From Humidesulfovibrio mexicanus (GTDB lineage Bacteria > Desulfobacterota > Desulfovibrionia > Desulfovibrionales > Desulfovibrionaceae): a stretch of 64,000 nucleotides of DNA. Below, one piece after another: positions 1 through 9,701 of the stretch. Each line of letters opens with the position of its first letter. Position 1 is the first letter of the stretch. The stretch lies in contig NZ_FZOC01000001.1 in NCBI RefSeq assembly GCF_900188225.1, positions 246,586-310,585 on the forward strand, given 5' to 3'. A model generated the notes under the pieces. It saw nothing but the letters and a program-made list of their open reading frames with translations, did no database searches and was not told where the DNA came from. The translations under genes and the position numbers were made by a program.

Positions 1-1137
1 ATTGTCATACAGAGCCACCGTGCGCGAAAGCGTGCTCATGTCGTTCCAGGCGTTGCGCACCCGCTCCTCCACCGTACGGCGTCGGTCCAGCAGCGTTTTG
101 CGGATGGCGACGATGTCGCTCTTGGCCGCGCGCGTGGCCTCCTGGTCCCGGAACCCCTGGAACAGATTGTAGGTGACTTGCAATCCGGCCCGACCTTCCG
201 TGCGGACACTCTTTTCGCCCTGGTCGTTCTCTTTGCGAACGGCCTCGGCAACTGCCTCGAACTTGGGAAACATGGCCGACTCGCGGGCGGCAAGTTCACC
301 CTTTCGGGCGTTTATGCCGTGCTGCAATTCCAACAGAAAAGGGTTGCCGTCAAGCGCCTGCTCAACGGCGGCGTCCAGGTTCGCGGGCAGCTTGGCGCCC
401 GGCATGGCGGGCAACAGCAAGGAGTCAATCTGGGAATCGGCGATATCCGCCTGGAACACGGAACGATAATTGTTCCTGGCGTTCACCAGCGCCCGCTCCA
501 CGTTGACGCGGTGCGCCTGCGCTCCGGCGAGCTGCGCCTTGATCTGCAACTCCTCGTAGGAAAGGCCCACTCCCCGCTCGACAAGCGCTTCCTGCATCCC
601 GGAAAGCTTCTTGATATTCTCCTCCGAAAGGATGGCGTAGCGCAGCATCTCCCGCGCGCGGATGAGGCCGAGATACGCGCCCACGCCCTGCATGGTCACT
701 TCCTGGCGGGTCTGCTCGAGCTTGGTCGCGGACTCTTCCCGTTGCGCCTTGGCCTGGGCGATGCTGCCGCCAGCACCGCCGAAATCATACAGAAGCTGGT
801 TGGCCGAAAGCGTCTCCACATTGCGGTTCAAATTGGTGTTCTTGGTCTGATCAGGCTGGGTGATGTCCTCAACCCCGGCGTCCACCTGCGCGTTCACGCG
901 CGGATACCACAAGCCCTTGGCGCGCTTTTCCAGATGTTCCGAAGTGTTAAGATTCGACTCGGCGGCCTTGATGCGGTCGTGGATGCGCATCAGGTGCGCA
1001 ACGGATTCCTTCAGTGTCACCGGGAGGGCGACGTCGGGCTTGGGAGCATCGGCGCATCGGGCCGGGTCGGCGGGGACGAAAACAGCCGCCATGGTGGTGA
1101 GCAAAAAGGGAATGAGCCGCACGGCATAATGTTTCAT
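1..1137 (-). CDS. TolC-family outer membrane efflux protein (partial, C-terminus beyond window)
   Basis: The reverse strand reads open from an ATG at 1137 down to base 1 without a stop, giving 379 codons with the C-terminus outside the window. The product begins with a Sec signal peptide (about residues 1-29). It continues as a long helical protein with the two-repeat organisation of outer membrane efflux proteins: an AESNL-type helix near the start, an NLNRNVETLSANQLLYDFGG stretch and, in the second half, the related VTYNLFQGF segment. TolC-family proteins form trimeric outer membrane exit ducts for type I secretion or RND efflux. No ABC or adaptor gene is visible here, so its partners must lie to the left or elsewhere. 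It is transcribed divergently from the cyclase gene. The family call is firm; the substrate is unknown. Confidence 0.85.
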   Translation of the reverse strand, partial: MKHYAVRLIPFLLTTMAAVFVPADPARCADAPKPDVALPVTLKESVAHLMRIHDRIKAAESNLNTSEHLEKRAKGLWYPRVNAQVDAGVEDITQPDQTKNTNLNRNVETLSANQLLYDFGGAGGSIAQAKAQREESATKLEQTRQEVTMQGVGAYLGLIRAREMLRYAILSEENIKKLSGMQEALVERGVGLSYEELQIKAQLAGAQAHRVNVERALVNARNNYRSVFQADIADSQIDSLLLPAMPGAKLPANLDAAVEQALDGNPFLLELQHGINARKGELAARESAMFPKFEAVAEAVRKENDQGEKSVRTEGRAGLQVTYNLFQGFRDQEATRAAKSDIVAIRKTLLDRRRTVEERVRNAWNDMSTLSRTVALYDN

Positions 1138-1200
1138 AATGTGGCCGCACCCGTGTTGAAAAAACGAAATATGAAATCGACAGTTCCGATGGCTACTGAC

Positions 1201-1228
1201 TTGACGGGATTCGTAGCCCATGTAAACG
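1201..1228 (+). promoter_or_regulatory. candidate sigma-70 promoter for the cyclase gene
   Basis: TTGACG (1201-1206) is followed after 16 bases by TAAACG (1223-1228). A transcript starting about 7 bases later would begin too late to use the ATG at 1232, which supports the ATG at 1298 as the cyclase start. The -10 match is weak. Confidence 0.3.
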
Positions 1229-1297
1229 ATAATGGCAAGTGAAAGTATTCCTTTAATGACATCAACGTTCAAATCTGGACGCAGGGCGGGGAACGGA

Positions 1298-3520
1298 ATG
1301 TTGGAACAGCTCAAAAAAGCGTTTGCGAGCGACAAGGCGGCGCTTCTGCTCACCGGCTTCTGCCTGTCGCTGCTCGTAGGGGCCTTGTACGTCTCGCAGC
1401 CCGCCATGCTGCGGTTTCTGGACTACAAGATTTACGACCAGCTCCTGCGTCGGACCCATTCCACCAAGACTTCCGGCGTTCCGGTCATTGTGGACATCGA
1501 CGAAAAAAGTCTTTCGGCGCTCGGCCAATGGCCTTGGCCACGGTACCGCGTGGCCTTGATGCTGGAAAAGATCCGCCAGGGCGGCGCGCTTGCAGTGGGC
1601 ATGGACATGGTGCTGGCCGAGCCGGACCGGACTTCCCCATCGCTTTTGCGTTCGCAAATCAAGAAGGAACTGATGGTTGACGTCACCTTCCAGGGCCTGC
1701 CGCCCGCCCTGGAAGACCATGACGCCCTGCTGGCTTCGGTCCTCAAGGACAAGCCCTATGTGCTGGGCTTCTATTTCTCCTTTTCCCGCGCGGAAGCCGA
1801 CCAACAGCGCCAGGACGGGCAAAGCGCCATCACTCCGGCACAGGTGGCCGTGCTGGAGGCGCCCGGCGCCATGCCCGCCGACAAAGCCTTGCACAGCGCC
1901 TTCGGCGCGGTATGTCCGCTGCCTGTGTTGGGTAGCGCCGCCTCAGCCACCGGATTCTTCAACGCCACCCCGGATGCGGACGGGATTCTGCGGCGAGTCG
2001 CCCTGCTCATACACTACGATGGGCGGTTCTACCCCAGCCTTGCCCTGGCCACGCTCATGCAGGCCACGGGAGAACAGGGCGTGTTGCTCAAACTCGACAC
2101 CCAGGGCGTGGAATCCATGCGCGTGGCCGGGACCGTCGCGCCGCTGGATCGCGCCGGGCAGTTGCTCGTAAACTATCGGGGCGGCGGCGGAATGTTCCCC
2201 TACATCAGCGCCGTGGATGTCATCGAAGGCCGCGCGGACCCGGCGCAGCTCAATGGCAAGGTCGTGTTCATCGGCACCTCCGCCGCGGGACTCAAGGACT
2301 TGCGGGCCACCCCCTTCACGTCGGTATATCCCGGCGTGGAGACCCACGCCACAGTCCTCGACAACATCCTCACCCAGGAATTCCTCACCGTGCCGGACTA
2401 CGCGCCGGCCGTGGAGCTCTTCGCAACCCTGCTGGCCGGAATCGCCATCACCCTGCTTGTGTGCTGGGCCAGGGCGGTCTGGATCGTGGCGCCTCTTGTG
2501 GCCATGGCCTACGGCATGTGGGAAGGCGCGGCACATCTCATGGACACGGCGCGGGTATACATCTCGCCGCTGTATTCCTACATCGCGCTGGGGCTCAACT
2601 TCTCCCTGCTCACCCTGATGAAGTTCTGGCGCGAGGAAAAGCAGAAGAAATTCATCCACGGCGCGTTCTCGCACTATCTCGCGCCTGCGGTCATCAAGCA
2701 GATCTACGACTCCCCCGAGTCCCTGAGCCTCCAGGGACAGGAAAAGGAAGTCACCGTCATGTTCTCGGACGTTCGCGGCTTCACCACCATGAGCGAAAAG
2801 CTCACCCCGACACAAGTGACCGACCTGCTGCACGATTACCTGACCCCCATGACCCGCGTCATCACGCACAACATGGGCACCCTGGACAAGTTCATCGGCG
2901 ACGCCATCATGGCCTTCTGGAACGCGCCGGTGGACGTGCCGGAGCATCAAAAAAAGGCGCTGTCCTCGGCCTTGCAGATGTTCACCCACCTGGACGAACT
3001 GAACGAAGGCTTCAAGCAGAAGTTCGGGCTCACCATAAAAATCGGCGTGGGGCTGCACTGCGGACGCGTTCGTGTGGGAAACATGGGCTCGGCCGACCTC
3101 TTCGACTACACGCTCATCGGCGACAACGTGAACCTGACCTCGCGACTGGAAAGCCTGACCAAGTATTATGGCCAGAAGCTGCTCGTCAGCCAGGCCATGG
3201 TGGAGGCCTGCGGCGACGCCTACGCCTATGTGGAGATGGACTCCGTGCGGGTCAAGGGCAAACACGAGCCCATCACCATCTACACCGCCATGACCCACGA
3301 GGAAGCCGCTGCCCGCGCGGGGGAGATCCGCGAACACGAAGCAGCGCTTGCGCTTTACAAGTCCCAACGCTTCGCAGAAGCCGAGGCGGCCTTCGAGGCG
3401 CTTGGACAATCCACCGGCAACGAAGCCCTCTACGGCATGTACGCCGAGCGCTGCCGCGCCCTCAGCGAGCGCCCGCCCGGAGCAGACTGGGACGGTGTCT
3501 ACACCCACACCAGCAAATAG
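1298..3520 (+). CDS. CHASE2-domain class III adenylate/guanylate cyclase
   Basis: This is a predicted membrane cyclase that makes a cyclic nucleotide in response to an extracytoplasmic signal. After an N-terminal membrane segment (about residues 15-35) comes a CHASE2 sensor domain (about 40-335, starting DYKIYDQLL), then closely spaced hydrophobic segments (about 370-445). The catalytic domain (about 480-660) has both metal-binding Asp residues (D491 in MFSDVRGFTTMSE, D535 in KFIGDAIMAFW) and the Asn/Arg pair of the DNVNLTSRLES motif (N612, R616), so it should be active. The C-terminal tail is TPR-like. The open frame extends to an ATG at 1232, but that lacks a ribosome site; the ATG at 1298 follows GGGGAACGGA and begins just before the membrane segment. 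ATP versus GTP preference cannot be read from the sequence. Confidence 0.88.
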   Translation: MLEQLKKAFASDKAALLLTGFCLSLLVGALYVSQPAMLRFLDYKIYDQLLRRTHSTKTSGVPVIVDIDEKSLSALGQWPWPRYRVALMLEKIRQGGALAVGMDMVLAEPDRTSPSLLRSQIKKELMVDVTFQGLPPALEDHDALLASVLKDKPYVLGFYFSFSRAEADQQRQDGQSAITPAQVAVLEAPGAMPADKALHSAFGAVCPLPVLGSAASATGFFNATPDADGILRRVALLIHYDGRFYPSLALATLMQATGEQGVLLKLDTQGVESMRVAGTVAPLDRAGQLLVNYRGGGGMFPYISAVDVIEGRADPAQLNGKVVFIGTSAAGLKDLRATPFTSVYPGVETHATVLDNILTQEFLTVPDYAPAVELFATLLAGIAITLLVCWARAVWIVAPLVAMAYGMWEGAAHLMDTARVYISPLYSYIALGLNFSLLTLMKFWREEKQKKFIHGAFSHYLAPAVIKQIYDSPESLSLQGQEKEVTVMFSDVRGFTTMSEKLTPTQVTDLLHDYLTPMTRVITHNMGTLDKFIGDAIMAFWNAPVDVPEHQKKALSSALQMFTHLDELNEGFKQKFGLTIKIGVGLHCGRVRVGNMGSADLFDYTLIGDNVNLTSRLESLTKYYGQKLLVSQAMVEACGDAYAYVEMDSVRVKGKHEPITIYTAMTHEEAAARAGEIREHEAALALYKSQRFAEAEAAFEALGQSTGNEALYGMYAERCRALSERPPGADWDGVYTHTSK

Positions 3521-3582
3521 GCGTTCATCCAGCCGCCTTCCGCATGTCCTGCCGTCACCCCGGGCCGAGGGAGCGGCCCTGC

Positions 3583-3611
3583 TTGACTTCCAGTCGGCTA
3601 TGCAGCAAATT
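3583..3611 (+). promoter_or_regulatory. candidate promoter for the ileS operon
   Basis: TTGACT (3583-3588) is followed after 17 bases by CAAATT (3606-3611), in the 159-base gap between the cyclase and ileS. The leader would be about 60 bases. I see no T-box-like structure in the gap. Confidence 0.35.
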
Positions 3612-3679
3612 TACCCGTTCCGATGAAACCCCGTGCAGGCCGCTGAACGACCTGCCTCAAGACGAGGAAACACAAAGAA

Positions 3680-6493
3680 ATGAGCGACTACAAGCAGACC
3701 CTCAAGCTGCCGCAGACCGGCTTCCCCATGAAGGCCAACCTGAAGCAGAAGGAGCCGGAAATCCTCAAGTTCTGGGAGGAAATCGACGCCTATGGCGCGA
3801 TGGTTGCGGCCAACGAGGGATACGCGACCTATGTCCTGCACGACGGCCCGCCCTACGCCAACGGCAACATCCACATGGGCACGGCCATGAACAAGACCCT
3901 GAAGGACATCGTGGTCAAGTCGCGCAACATGGGCGGAAGGCAAGCCCAGTACGTTCCTGGCTGGGACTGCCACGGGCTGCCCATTGAACACAAGGTGGAG
4001 ACCGAGCTCAAGAAAAAGAAAAAGGAATTGCCCGCCGTCACCGTGCGCAAGCTGTGCCGCGAGTACGCGCTGAAGTTCCTCGACATCCAGCGCAAGGAAT
4101 TCAAACGCCTGGGCGTACTGGGGGCATGGGACAAGCCTTACATGACCCTTGACCCCAAATACGAAGCCGCAACGGCGCGCGAACTGGGCAACTTCATGGC
4201 CAAGGGATCGGTGATCCGCGGCAAGAAGCCCATCTACTGGTGCTGCTCTTGCCACACGGCCCTGGCCGAGGCCGAGGTGGAATACGCCGACCACTCCTCC
4301 CCATCCATCTATGTGCGCTTCCCCCTGGCGGACAAGCGCGTGCAGGAGCTTTTGCCCGCCGGGACCAAGTGGGACCCCGCCAAGACCTTCGTGGCCATCT
4401 GGACCACCACTCCCTGGACCCTGCCGGACAACATGGGCGTGTGCGTGCACCCGGAGTTCGACTATGTTTTCGCCGAGGCCGACGGCTGCCTGTACCTCAT
4501 GGCCGAACGCCTGCTTGCCCCCTGCGCCGAGATTTTCGGCTGGGACGCGCCCAAGGTTGTGGCTCGCCTGAGCGGCGCGAACCTGGAAGGTTTGGAAGCC
4601 TGCCACCCCTTTTACAAGCGCAAGTCGCCCATCATCCTGGGCGACCACGTGACGCTGGACGCGGGCACCGGCTGCGTCCACACCGCTCCCGGCCACGGCC
4701 GCGAGGACTACGAAGTGGGCCTGAAGTACGGGCTGGAGGTGTACTCCCCCCTGGACGATGCGGGCCGCTTCCTCACGGACGTTGAGTTCTTCGCTGGCCT
4801 CACGGTGTTCGAGGCCAACCCCAAGGTCATCGAGAAGCTCAAGCAGGTGGGCCATCTGCTGGCGCAGGAGAAGATCAGCCACTCCTACCCGCACTGCTGG
4901 CGCTGCAAGGAGCCGGTCATATTCCGCGCCACCACCCAGTGGTTCATCTCTATGGAGGCGAACGAGCTTCGCAAAAAATCGCTGTCGGCCATCCACAACG
5001 ACGTGCGCTGGATTCCGGCCTGGGGCGAAGAGCGCATCGGCAACATGATCGAGAACCGCCCGGACTGGTGCATTTCGCGCCAGCGCACCTGGGGCGTGCC
5101 CATCGTGGCGCTCATTTGCGAGGACTGCGACGAGGCCTACTTCGACCCAGCCTGGGTCATGGGCGTTGTGGAGAAGTTCGCGCAGCATCCCACTGGCTGT
5201 GACTACTGGTTCGAGGCGCCGCTTGAGGAAATCGTGCCGACCGGGCTCAAGTGCCCCAAATGCGGACGTTCGCACTGGCGACGTGAGACCGACATCCTGG
5301 ATGTCTGGTTCGACTCCGGCACCAGCTTCGCCGCTGTGCTGGAGCAGCGCCCGGAGCTGTCCTGCCCGGCGGACCTGTACCTGGAGGGCTCGGACCAGCA
5401 TCGCGGCTGGTTCCACAGCTCGCTTTTGGCCAGCATGGGCACGCGCGGGGTTCCGCCATACAAGGCCGTGCTCACCCATGGCTACGTGGTGGACGGCGAC
5501 GGCCGCAAGATGAGCAAATCCATCGGCAACGTCATCGCCCCGCAGGAGATCATCGACAAGCACGGCGCGGAGATCCTGCGCATGTGGGTTTCGGCCGTGA
5601 ACTATCAGGAAGACGTGCGCATCTCCGACGAGATCCTTTCACGCCTGGTGGACGCCTACCGCCGCATCCGCAACACGGTGCGCTTCCTCTTGGGCAACTT
5701 GGCCGACTTCGACCCGGCTGCTGACGCGGTTGCGCCCAAGGATATGCTCCCCCTGGACCGCTTCGCCCTGGACCTGATGGAGCGCCGCCACAAGACCATC
5801 GCCCAGGCTTACGAGGACTTCGAGTTCCACAAGGTGTACCACACCCTGCACAATCTCTGCACCACGGACCTCTCGGCCTTCTATCTCGACATCATCAAGG
5901 ACCGGCTCTACGTGTGCGCAGGCCTGGAGCGCAGAAGCGCCCAAACCGTGCTGCACAGGGCGCTGCTGATTCTGTTGCACGACATGGCCCCGGTGCTGTC
6001 GTTTACGGCGGAAGAGGCGTGGCAGACACTGCCCGAGGCCACGCGCCCCGGCGGCAAAAGCGTATTCACCATGCGCCTGCCTGATGCGTCGGCCAGCCTG
6101 TCTGACGCTGAACGGCAAGGCTTCGAACTGCTGCTGGCCGCGCGCGGCGAGGTGACCCGCGCCATTGAGCCCATGCGCAAGGCCGGAGGCATCGGGCACT
6201 CCCTGGACACCAGTGTAAGCCTCTACGCCGATGGCGACATGGCCAACGCCCTGGCGACGCCAGGACTCGATCTGCGCGAGTTCCTCATCGTCTCCAAGGT
6301 CCAGGTCCGCCCGCTGGCGGAGGCCCCGGCCGATGCGCACGCTTCCGAGGAACTGGCCGGGCTCAAGGTGACGGTCGACCGCGCCCCGGGCGACAAATGC
6401 CAACGCTGCTGGCGCTACGACGAAGCGTTGGGCCAGGACGCCGGGCACCCGGACCTTTGCCCGCGGTGTACGGCGGTGGTTCTGGGAAACTAG
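3680..6493 (+). CDS. ileS: isoleucyl-tRNA synthetase
   Basis: This cytoplasmic class I aminoacyl-tRNA synthetase charges tRNA-Ile. The 937-residue length is typical of the bacterial form. The HIGH-type motif appears as GNIHMG (first His at residue 65) and the KMSKS loop as KMSKS at 610-614. A large CP1 editing domain separates the two, and DVWFDSGTS lies before the KMSKS loop. The C-terminus carries the four-Cys zinc site (CQRC, then CPRC, about residues 907-931). The stop codon lies 8 bases before the lspA start. Placing ileS directly upstream of lspA is a widespread bacterial arrangement, which supports co-transcription. Confidence 0.98.
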   Translation: MSDYKQTLKLPQTGFPMKANLKQKEPEILKFWEEIDAYGAMVAANEGYATYVLHDGPPYANGNIHMGTAMNKTLKDIVVKSRNMGGRQAQYVPGWDCHGLPIEHKVETELKKKKKELPAVTVRKLCREYALKFLDIQRKEFKRLGVLGAWDKPYMTLDPKYEAATARELGNFMAKGSVIRGKKPIYWCCSCHTALAEAEVEYADHSSPSIYVRFPLADKRVQELLPAGTKWDPAKTFVAIWTTTPWTLPDNMGVCVHPEFDYVFAEADGCLYLMAERLLAPCAEIFGWDAPKVVARLSGANLEGLEACHPFYKRKSPIILGDHVTLDAGTGCVHTAPGHGREDYEVGLKYGLEVYSPLDDAGRFLTDVEFFAGLTVFEANPKVIEKLKQVGHLLAQEKISHSYPHCWRCKEPVIFRATTQWFISMEANELRKKSLSAIHNDVRWIPAWGEERIGNMIENRPDWCISRQRTWGVPIVALICEDCDEAYFDPAWVMGVVEKFAQHPTGCDYWFEAPLEEIVPTGLKCPKCGRSHWRRETDILDVWFDSGTSFAAVLEQRPELSCPADLYLEGSDQHRGWFHSSLLASMGTRGVPPYKAVLTHGYVVDGDGRKMSKSIGNVIAPQEIIDKHGAEILRMWVSAVNYQEDVRISDEILSRLVDAYRRIRNTVRFLLGNLADFDPAADAVAPKDMLPLDRFALDLMERRHKTIAQAYEDFEFHKVYHTLHNLCTTDLSAFYLDIIKDRLYVCAGLERRSAQTVLHRALLILLHDMAPVLSFTAEEAWQTLPEATRPGGKSVFTMRLPDASASLSDAERQGFELLLAARGEVTRAIEPMRKAGGIGHSLDTSVSLYADGDMANALATPGLDLREFLIVSKVQVRPLAEAPADAHASEELAGLKVTVDRAPGDKCQRCWRYDEALGQDAGHPDLCPRCTAVVLGN

Positions 6494-6501
6494 GAGCGGC
6501 A

Positions 6502-7020
6502 ATGGATTCGCGCCTCAAAACAGCGTCCCTGCTCGCCGCAGGCGTCATCATTCCGGACCAGATCACCAAGGCGGTGATCCAGCAAAAGTACGCCTTGTGG
6601 GAGACGGACCCCGTGATCCCCGGTTTTTTCAACATGGCCCATGTGCTGAACAAGGGTGCGGCCTTCGGCTTTCTGAACAACCCGGACAGCAACTGGCAGG
6701 TCTGGTTCTTCGTTGCCGTCACCGTGCTGGCTGTGGGCTTCATCTCCTACCTGCTCGCCACCGCCGACCCCGGCGACCGGTTCTTCATCTGGGGACTGGG
6801 CCTTGTGCTGGGCGGGGCGCTCGGCAACTTCATCGACCGGATCCGCTTCGGGCACGTGGTGGATTTTCTGGACTTCCATGTGGGCGGCTATCACTGGCCG
6901 GCCTTCAACGTGGCCGATATCGCCATCACCTGCGGCGCGTTTTCGGTCATCGTTTCCATGTACATGAAAAACCGGCGCGAACACAAAACCGAAACCAGAC
7001 GCTCAGGGACCGGAGGATAA
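6502..7020 (+). CDS. lspA: prolipoprotein signal peptidase (signal peptidase II)
   Basis: LspA is the polytopic inner membrane aspartyl protease that removes signal peptides from lipid-modified prolipoproteins. The 172-residue product has four hydrophobic segments. Both catalytic Asp motifs are present: GNFIDRIRFGHVVDF and FNVADIAI. I chose the ATG at 6502 because AGGAG (6492-6496) sits just upstream and because the longer in-frame extension would overlap ileS. The window encodes many predicted substrates (lipoproteins at 7246, 9702, 15916, 30735, 39723 and 59326). The C-terminal tail is charged and lies in the cytoplasm. Confidence 0.96.
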   Translation: MDSRLKTASLLAAGVIIPDQITKAVIQQKYALWETDPVIPGFFNMAHVLNKGAAFGFLNNPDSNWQVWFFVAVTVLAVGFISYLLATADPGDRFFIWGLGLVLGGALGNFIDRIRFGHVVDFLDFHVGGYHWPAFNVADIAITCGAFSVIVSMYMKNRREHKTETRRSGTGG

Positions 7021-7024
7021 CCGC

Positions 7025-7246
7025 ATGTTTGCGCTCCCCAACCTGGCCCCATCGCAGTGGGCCGTCATCCTCGGGGCCGTGGGGCTGTTCGCCGCCATCA
7101 GCCTCTATTCAATATGGGACGCCTTCCACCGTGACTTCGGATCCAGCAACGCCAAGTTCGGCTGGATTCAGCTGGCGGTCATGGTTCCTTTTTTTGGGGG
7201 ACTGGCGTATCTGATTTTTGGCAGAAAAAGAGGGAGGAGACTGTAA
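7025..7246 (+). CDS. small PLDc_N-domain membrane protein
   Basis: This 73-residue protein has two hydrophobic segments (about residues 9-28 and 45-65) and ends in a basic tail (GRKRGRRL). The WIQLAVMVPFFGGLAYLIFG stretch resembles the phospholipase D nuclease N-terminal (PLDc_N) family, which consists of two-helix membrane proteins with no catalytic residues of their own. It starts 4 bases after lspA and its TAA stop overlaps the ATG of the next gene (TAATG), so it is part of the operon. Its function is unknown; a role as a membrane anchor or assembly partner is only a guess. Confidence 0.75.
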   Translation: MFALPNLAPSQWAVILGAVGLFAAISLYSIWDAFHRDFGSSNAKFGWIQLAVMVPFFGGLAYLIFGRKRGRRL

Positions 7247-8154
7247 TGACCGCTCGCACTACGCTTCTTGCCGTGGGCCTGTCCGCCCTGCTGTTCGGCT
7301 GCGCCACCAAGTCGGACCTGGAAACCCTTCAAAACCAGTCCTACCGCGATCGTCAGGAAAGCCGCCGCACCATCCAGAAGCTGGAAGAGCAGCTGACCCA
7401 GACTCAGGACCAGCTGCGCGAGGAGATACAGAAGAGCACGAGCCCGGTGCAGGCCAAACAGGCCAACACCTGGGCGGAGCTTGAGGCCATGCGGATGCAG
7501 GTGGCCAAGATGCAGGAAAAACTCGACACCCTCACCATGAAATACAACGCCATGACTTCCGCCGGAGAGGGCGCTCCCACCCTGGCCGAGGTTGCGGGCG
7601 ATGTGCAAAACATCAAAGTCGCGCTGCAGAGCCAGTTCGGCATGGACCTTGGCGCCCCGGCCCCGGCCCCGGCCAAGCACGCGGAGGTCCACGCCCCCGC
7701 CCAGGACAAGGCGCAGCCGTCCGCCAAGCCGGCCGAGCCCGTCAAGGCCGCGCCCAAGGCCGAGCCCATCAAGACCACGGATACGGCGGAGGCCCTATTC
7801 GCCAAGGCGGACGCGTCCTTCAAGGCCCGGAAGTACGAGGAAGCGCGCCAGTACTACTCGGAGTTCGCCACAAATTTCAAGAAGCATCCCAAGACATCCG
7901 ACGCGATCTTCTGGGTGGGCGAGAGCGCCTACAACCTGCAGGACTACGGCAAGGCCGTGCTCGCCTATCAGGAAGTCATCGAGCGCTTTCCCAAGAGCGG
8001 CAAGTACAAGTCCGCCGTGCTCAAGCAGGGCATGGCCTTCTTCAAGATCGGCAAGGACAAGGCTGGCCGCGCCGTGCTGGAGGACCTCATTTCCCGCTTC
8101 CCCAGCGCCCCGGAATCCATCAGCGCCAAGAAGTTTCTCAAGGACCACAAGTAA
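7246..8154 (+). CDS. YbgF/CpoB-like lipoprotein with coiled coil and TPRs
   Basis: The N-terminus is a lipoprotein signal with lipobox LFGC (Cys19). Next come a trimerising-type coiled coil (about residues 25-115), an Ala/Pro/Lys-rich linker (about 140-180) and a C-terminal TPR domain beginning TAEALFAKADASFKARKYE and ending QGMAFFKIGKDKAGRAVLE. This is the organisation of YbgF (CpoB), the periplasmic partner of the Tol-Pal system that coordinates peptidoglycan synthesis with outer membrane constriction. CpoB of E. coli is periplasmic rather than lipidated, so a lipid anchor is a difference. No tolQRAB-pal genes are in the window. The start overlaps the stop of the preceding gene. Confidence 0.82.
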   Translation: MTARTTLLAVGLSALLFGCATKSDLETLQNQSYRDRQESRRTIQKLEEQLTQTQDQLREEIQKSTSPVQAKQANTWAELEAMRMQVAKMQEKLDTLTMKYNAMTSAGEGAPTLAEVAGDVQNIKVALQSQFGMDLGAPAPAPAKHAEVHAPAQDKAQPSAKPAEPVKAAPKAEPIKTTDTAEALFAKADASFKARKYEEARQYYSEFATNFKKHPKTSDAIFWVGESAYNLQDYGKAVLAYQEVIERFPKSGKYKSAVLKQGMAFFKIGKDKAGRAVLEDLISRFPSAPESISAKKFLKDHK

Positions 8155-8202
8155 CCCCCGCCCGTCCGCCCGTCACGACGGAAACAGGGCTAGAGGCGCC
8201 AC

Positions 8203-8646
8203 ATGACAGCAGATGGCAACGGCTTCAGCAAAATCATCTACCTTTCCTTCCCGCCGGAGACCAGCGGCAGGCCCGTGGTATGCAACCTCGCCATGCTCTT
8301 CGACCTGCGCTTCAACATCCTCAAGGCCGACATCAGCCCCAGACATGAGGGAAGCCTTACCCTGGAAGTGTCCGGCCGGGAGGAAAACTATCAGAAGGGC
8401 CTCTCCTACCTGAAAGAGAACGGGGTCAAAATTACCCCGGCCTCGCAAAAGGTGTCCCGAGACGAGGACGCCTGCATGCACTGCGGGCTGTGCACCTCTC
8501 TGTGCCGCACAAAAGCCCTTTCCGTAGACCTGACCACCCGCAAGGTGCTTTTTGATGTGGACCGCTGCTCGGCCTGTGGCATATGCACACGGGTATGCCC
8601 TGTGCGGGCCATGATCGTCGATATGAACGATGACGATCTCAGCTGA
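8203..8646 (+). CDS. NIL-domain 2[4Fe-4S] ferredoxin-like protein
   Basis: The first about 80 residues match an NIL domain, the ligand-sensing ACT-like fold also found at the C-terminus of MetN-type ATPases. The last about 55 residues carry two complete 4Fe-4S motifs: CMHCGLCTSLC and CSACGICTRVC, the second followed by a Pro. In anaerobes such proteins are thought to take part in electron transfer, possibly linked to sulfur or methionine metabolism, but the partner is not known. The frame overlaps the longest reading of the cheZ frame, while the preferred cheZ start lies 22 bases after the stop. The start ATG follows AGAGGCGCC. Confidence 0.85.
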   Translation: MTADGNGFSKIIYLSFPPETSGRPVVCNLAMLFDLRFNILKADISPRHEGSLTLEVSGREENYQKGLSYLKENGVKITPASQKVSRDEDACMHCGLCTSLCRTKALSVDLTTRKVLFDVDRCSACGICTRVCPVRAMIVDMNDDDLS

Positions 8647-8668
8647 CCCCGATGCCAAGGAGGCGACC

Positions 8669-9403
8669 GTGAGCGAAGAGAATCCCATCATGCGCGAACT
8701 GATGCAGAAGGTGGCCGACAAGCTCACCGCCGACTTGCGCGATACGCTAACCGCCGCCGTGGAGCGCGAGATCTCCCGCACCCTCTCCGGTGCGTTGCTT
8801 GAGGGAGAGTTTTATCGCCGCGTGAACGAGGACCTGCAAAAAGGCTTCAAGGAAATCTACCAGGAAATCAAAGTCGCCAAATCCGGCAACAGCGCGCCGG
8901 TCCCTGTGAGCGAAGACCCCAACGAACTGTTCAGCCGCGCCTCAAACCAGCTTGACGCCATCCTGCAGACCACGGAAAACGCCACGGTCAAGATCATCGA
9001 AACCATAGAAAACCTGCAGACAATGAGCGACACCCTGGGCGGCATCGTCAAGTCCTTCGAAAGGGGCGGGGTATCCAAGTCGGAACGGGAGACCCTCGGC
9101 CGCATCAACGATGCCCTGAGCCGCGATCTCATGAGCATAATGACCACGTTGAGCTTTCAGGACCTCACGGGGCAGCGCATCAAGATCATCATTGAAACGA
9201 TTAAGAAGATTGAAAAAATTGTCCTTGATGTGTACATGACGACAGGGCTCATGATCAAGGCCCGCGCCGAGGCGCCTGCCGAGGAGGCTGACTTCAACGA
9301 CCTTCAGGCCAAGGCCAAGACCCAGCTCTCCACACTGCAAGGCCCGCAGCTCGACTCCACGCAGGGCTCCGTGGACGACCTGCTGGCCAGCCTGGGGCTG
9401 TAG
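8669..9403 (+). CDS. cheZ: CheZ-type chemotaxis protein phosphatase
   Basis: CheZ dephosphorylates CheY-P and so resets the flagellar switch. The protein is largely helical. It contains the diagnostic phosphatase motif LSFQDLTGQRIKIII, whose final Gln aligns with the catalytic Gln of E. coli CheZ. It ends in the CheY-binding tail DDLLASLGL. An ATG at 8630 is in frame, but I prefer the GTG at 8669 because a perfect AAGGAGG (8657-8663) lies 5 bases upstream. Other chemotaxis genes in the window (receptors, cheW, motAB) are not adjacent. The tRNA-Arg promoter begins right after its stop. Confidence 0.9.
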   Translation: MSEENPIMRELMQKVADKLTADLRDTLTAAVEREISRTLSGALLEGEFYRRVNEDLQKGFKEIYQEIKVAKSGNSAPVPVSEDPNELFSRASNQLDAILQTTENATVKIIETIENLQTMSDTLGGIVKSFERGGVSKSERETLGRINDALSRDLMSIMTTLSFQDLTGQRIKIIIETIKKIEKIVLDVYMTTGLMIKARAEAPAEEADFNDLQAKAKTQLSTLQGPQLDSTQGSVDDLLASLGL

Positions 9404-9411
9404 ATACCGCC

Positions 9412-9440
9412 TTGACAGGCCAACGCCAAAAGGATAGCTA
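9412..9440 (+). promoter_or_regulatory. promoter of tRNA-Arg
   Basis: A consensus TTGACA (9412-9417) is separated by 17 bases from TAGCTA (9435-9440). The mature tRNA 5' end lies 13 bases after the -10 element, which is the expected geometry for a tRNA promoter with a very short leader. Confidence 0.65.
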
Positions 9441-9452
9441 GGCAACCCGCAC

Positions 9453-9529
9453 GGGCAATTAGCTCAGTTGGATAGAGCGTCGGCCTCCGGAGCCGAAGGC
9501 CGTGGGTTCGAATCCCGCATTGCCCACCA
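9453..9529 (+). tRNA. tRNA-Arg (anticodon CCG)
   Basis: The 77-base cloverleaf has acceptor strands GGGCAAT and ATTGCCC, a D-arm AGCTCAGTTGGATAGAGC, an anticodon stem TCGGC/GCCGA enclosing loop CTCCGGA (anticodon CCG), and a T-arm with GGTTCGAATCC. Discriminator A9526 and an encoded CCA (9527-9529) complete the 3' end. It reads CGG arginine codons. Confidence 0.97.
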
Positions 9530-9537
9530 CAGCACAT

Positions 9538-9572
9538 AAAAGGCCGCATCCGCGTAGATGTGGCCTTTTTTT
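9538..9572 (+). terminator. Rho-independent terminator after tRNA-Arg
   Basis: AAAAGGCC (9538-9545) pairs with GGCCTTTT (9562-9569). The stem is extended inward by GCAT/ATGT (one G-T pair) and is followed by a run of T to 9572. It is placed 8 bases after the tRNA CCA. Confidence 0.85.
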
Positions 9573-9612
9573 ACGTGCATCTCCGTAACGCCATGCCTCA
9601 TCCGGCCCGTCT

Positions 9613-9640
9613 TTGTTTTCCGGTTCGATCATGCTACCCT
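9613..9640 (+). promoter_or_regulatory. weak promoter candidate for the SodC-like gene
   Basis: TTGTTT (9613-9618), a 16-base spacer and TACCCT (9635-9640) lie 62 bases before the start codon. Each hexamer matches the consensus at only about half its positions. Confidence 0.25.
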
Positions 9641-9701
9641 CCGGCTGGTCGACATGCCAAAACGGCTGCTCGCCCTCACAAATGCACCCCAAGGAGCCCC
9701 A

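Noticed and set aside
178..1242. 354-codon plus-strand ORF opposite the left-edge gene
   Set aside because: The reverse strand encodes a coherent TolC-family protein from 1137 to the edge with a signal peptide and family repeats; the plus-strand frame has no recognisable domain.
3611..5563. 650-codon minus-strand ORF over ileS
   Set aside because: It is antisense to the core of a clear isoleucyl-tRNA synthetase; long antisense frames are expected in GC-rich DNA.
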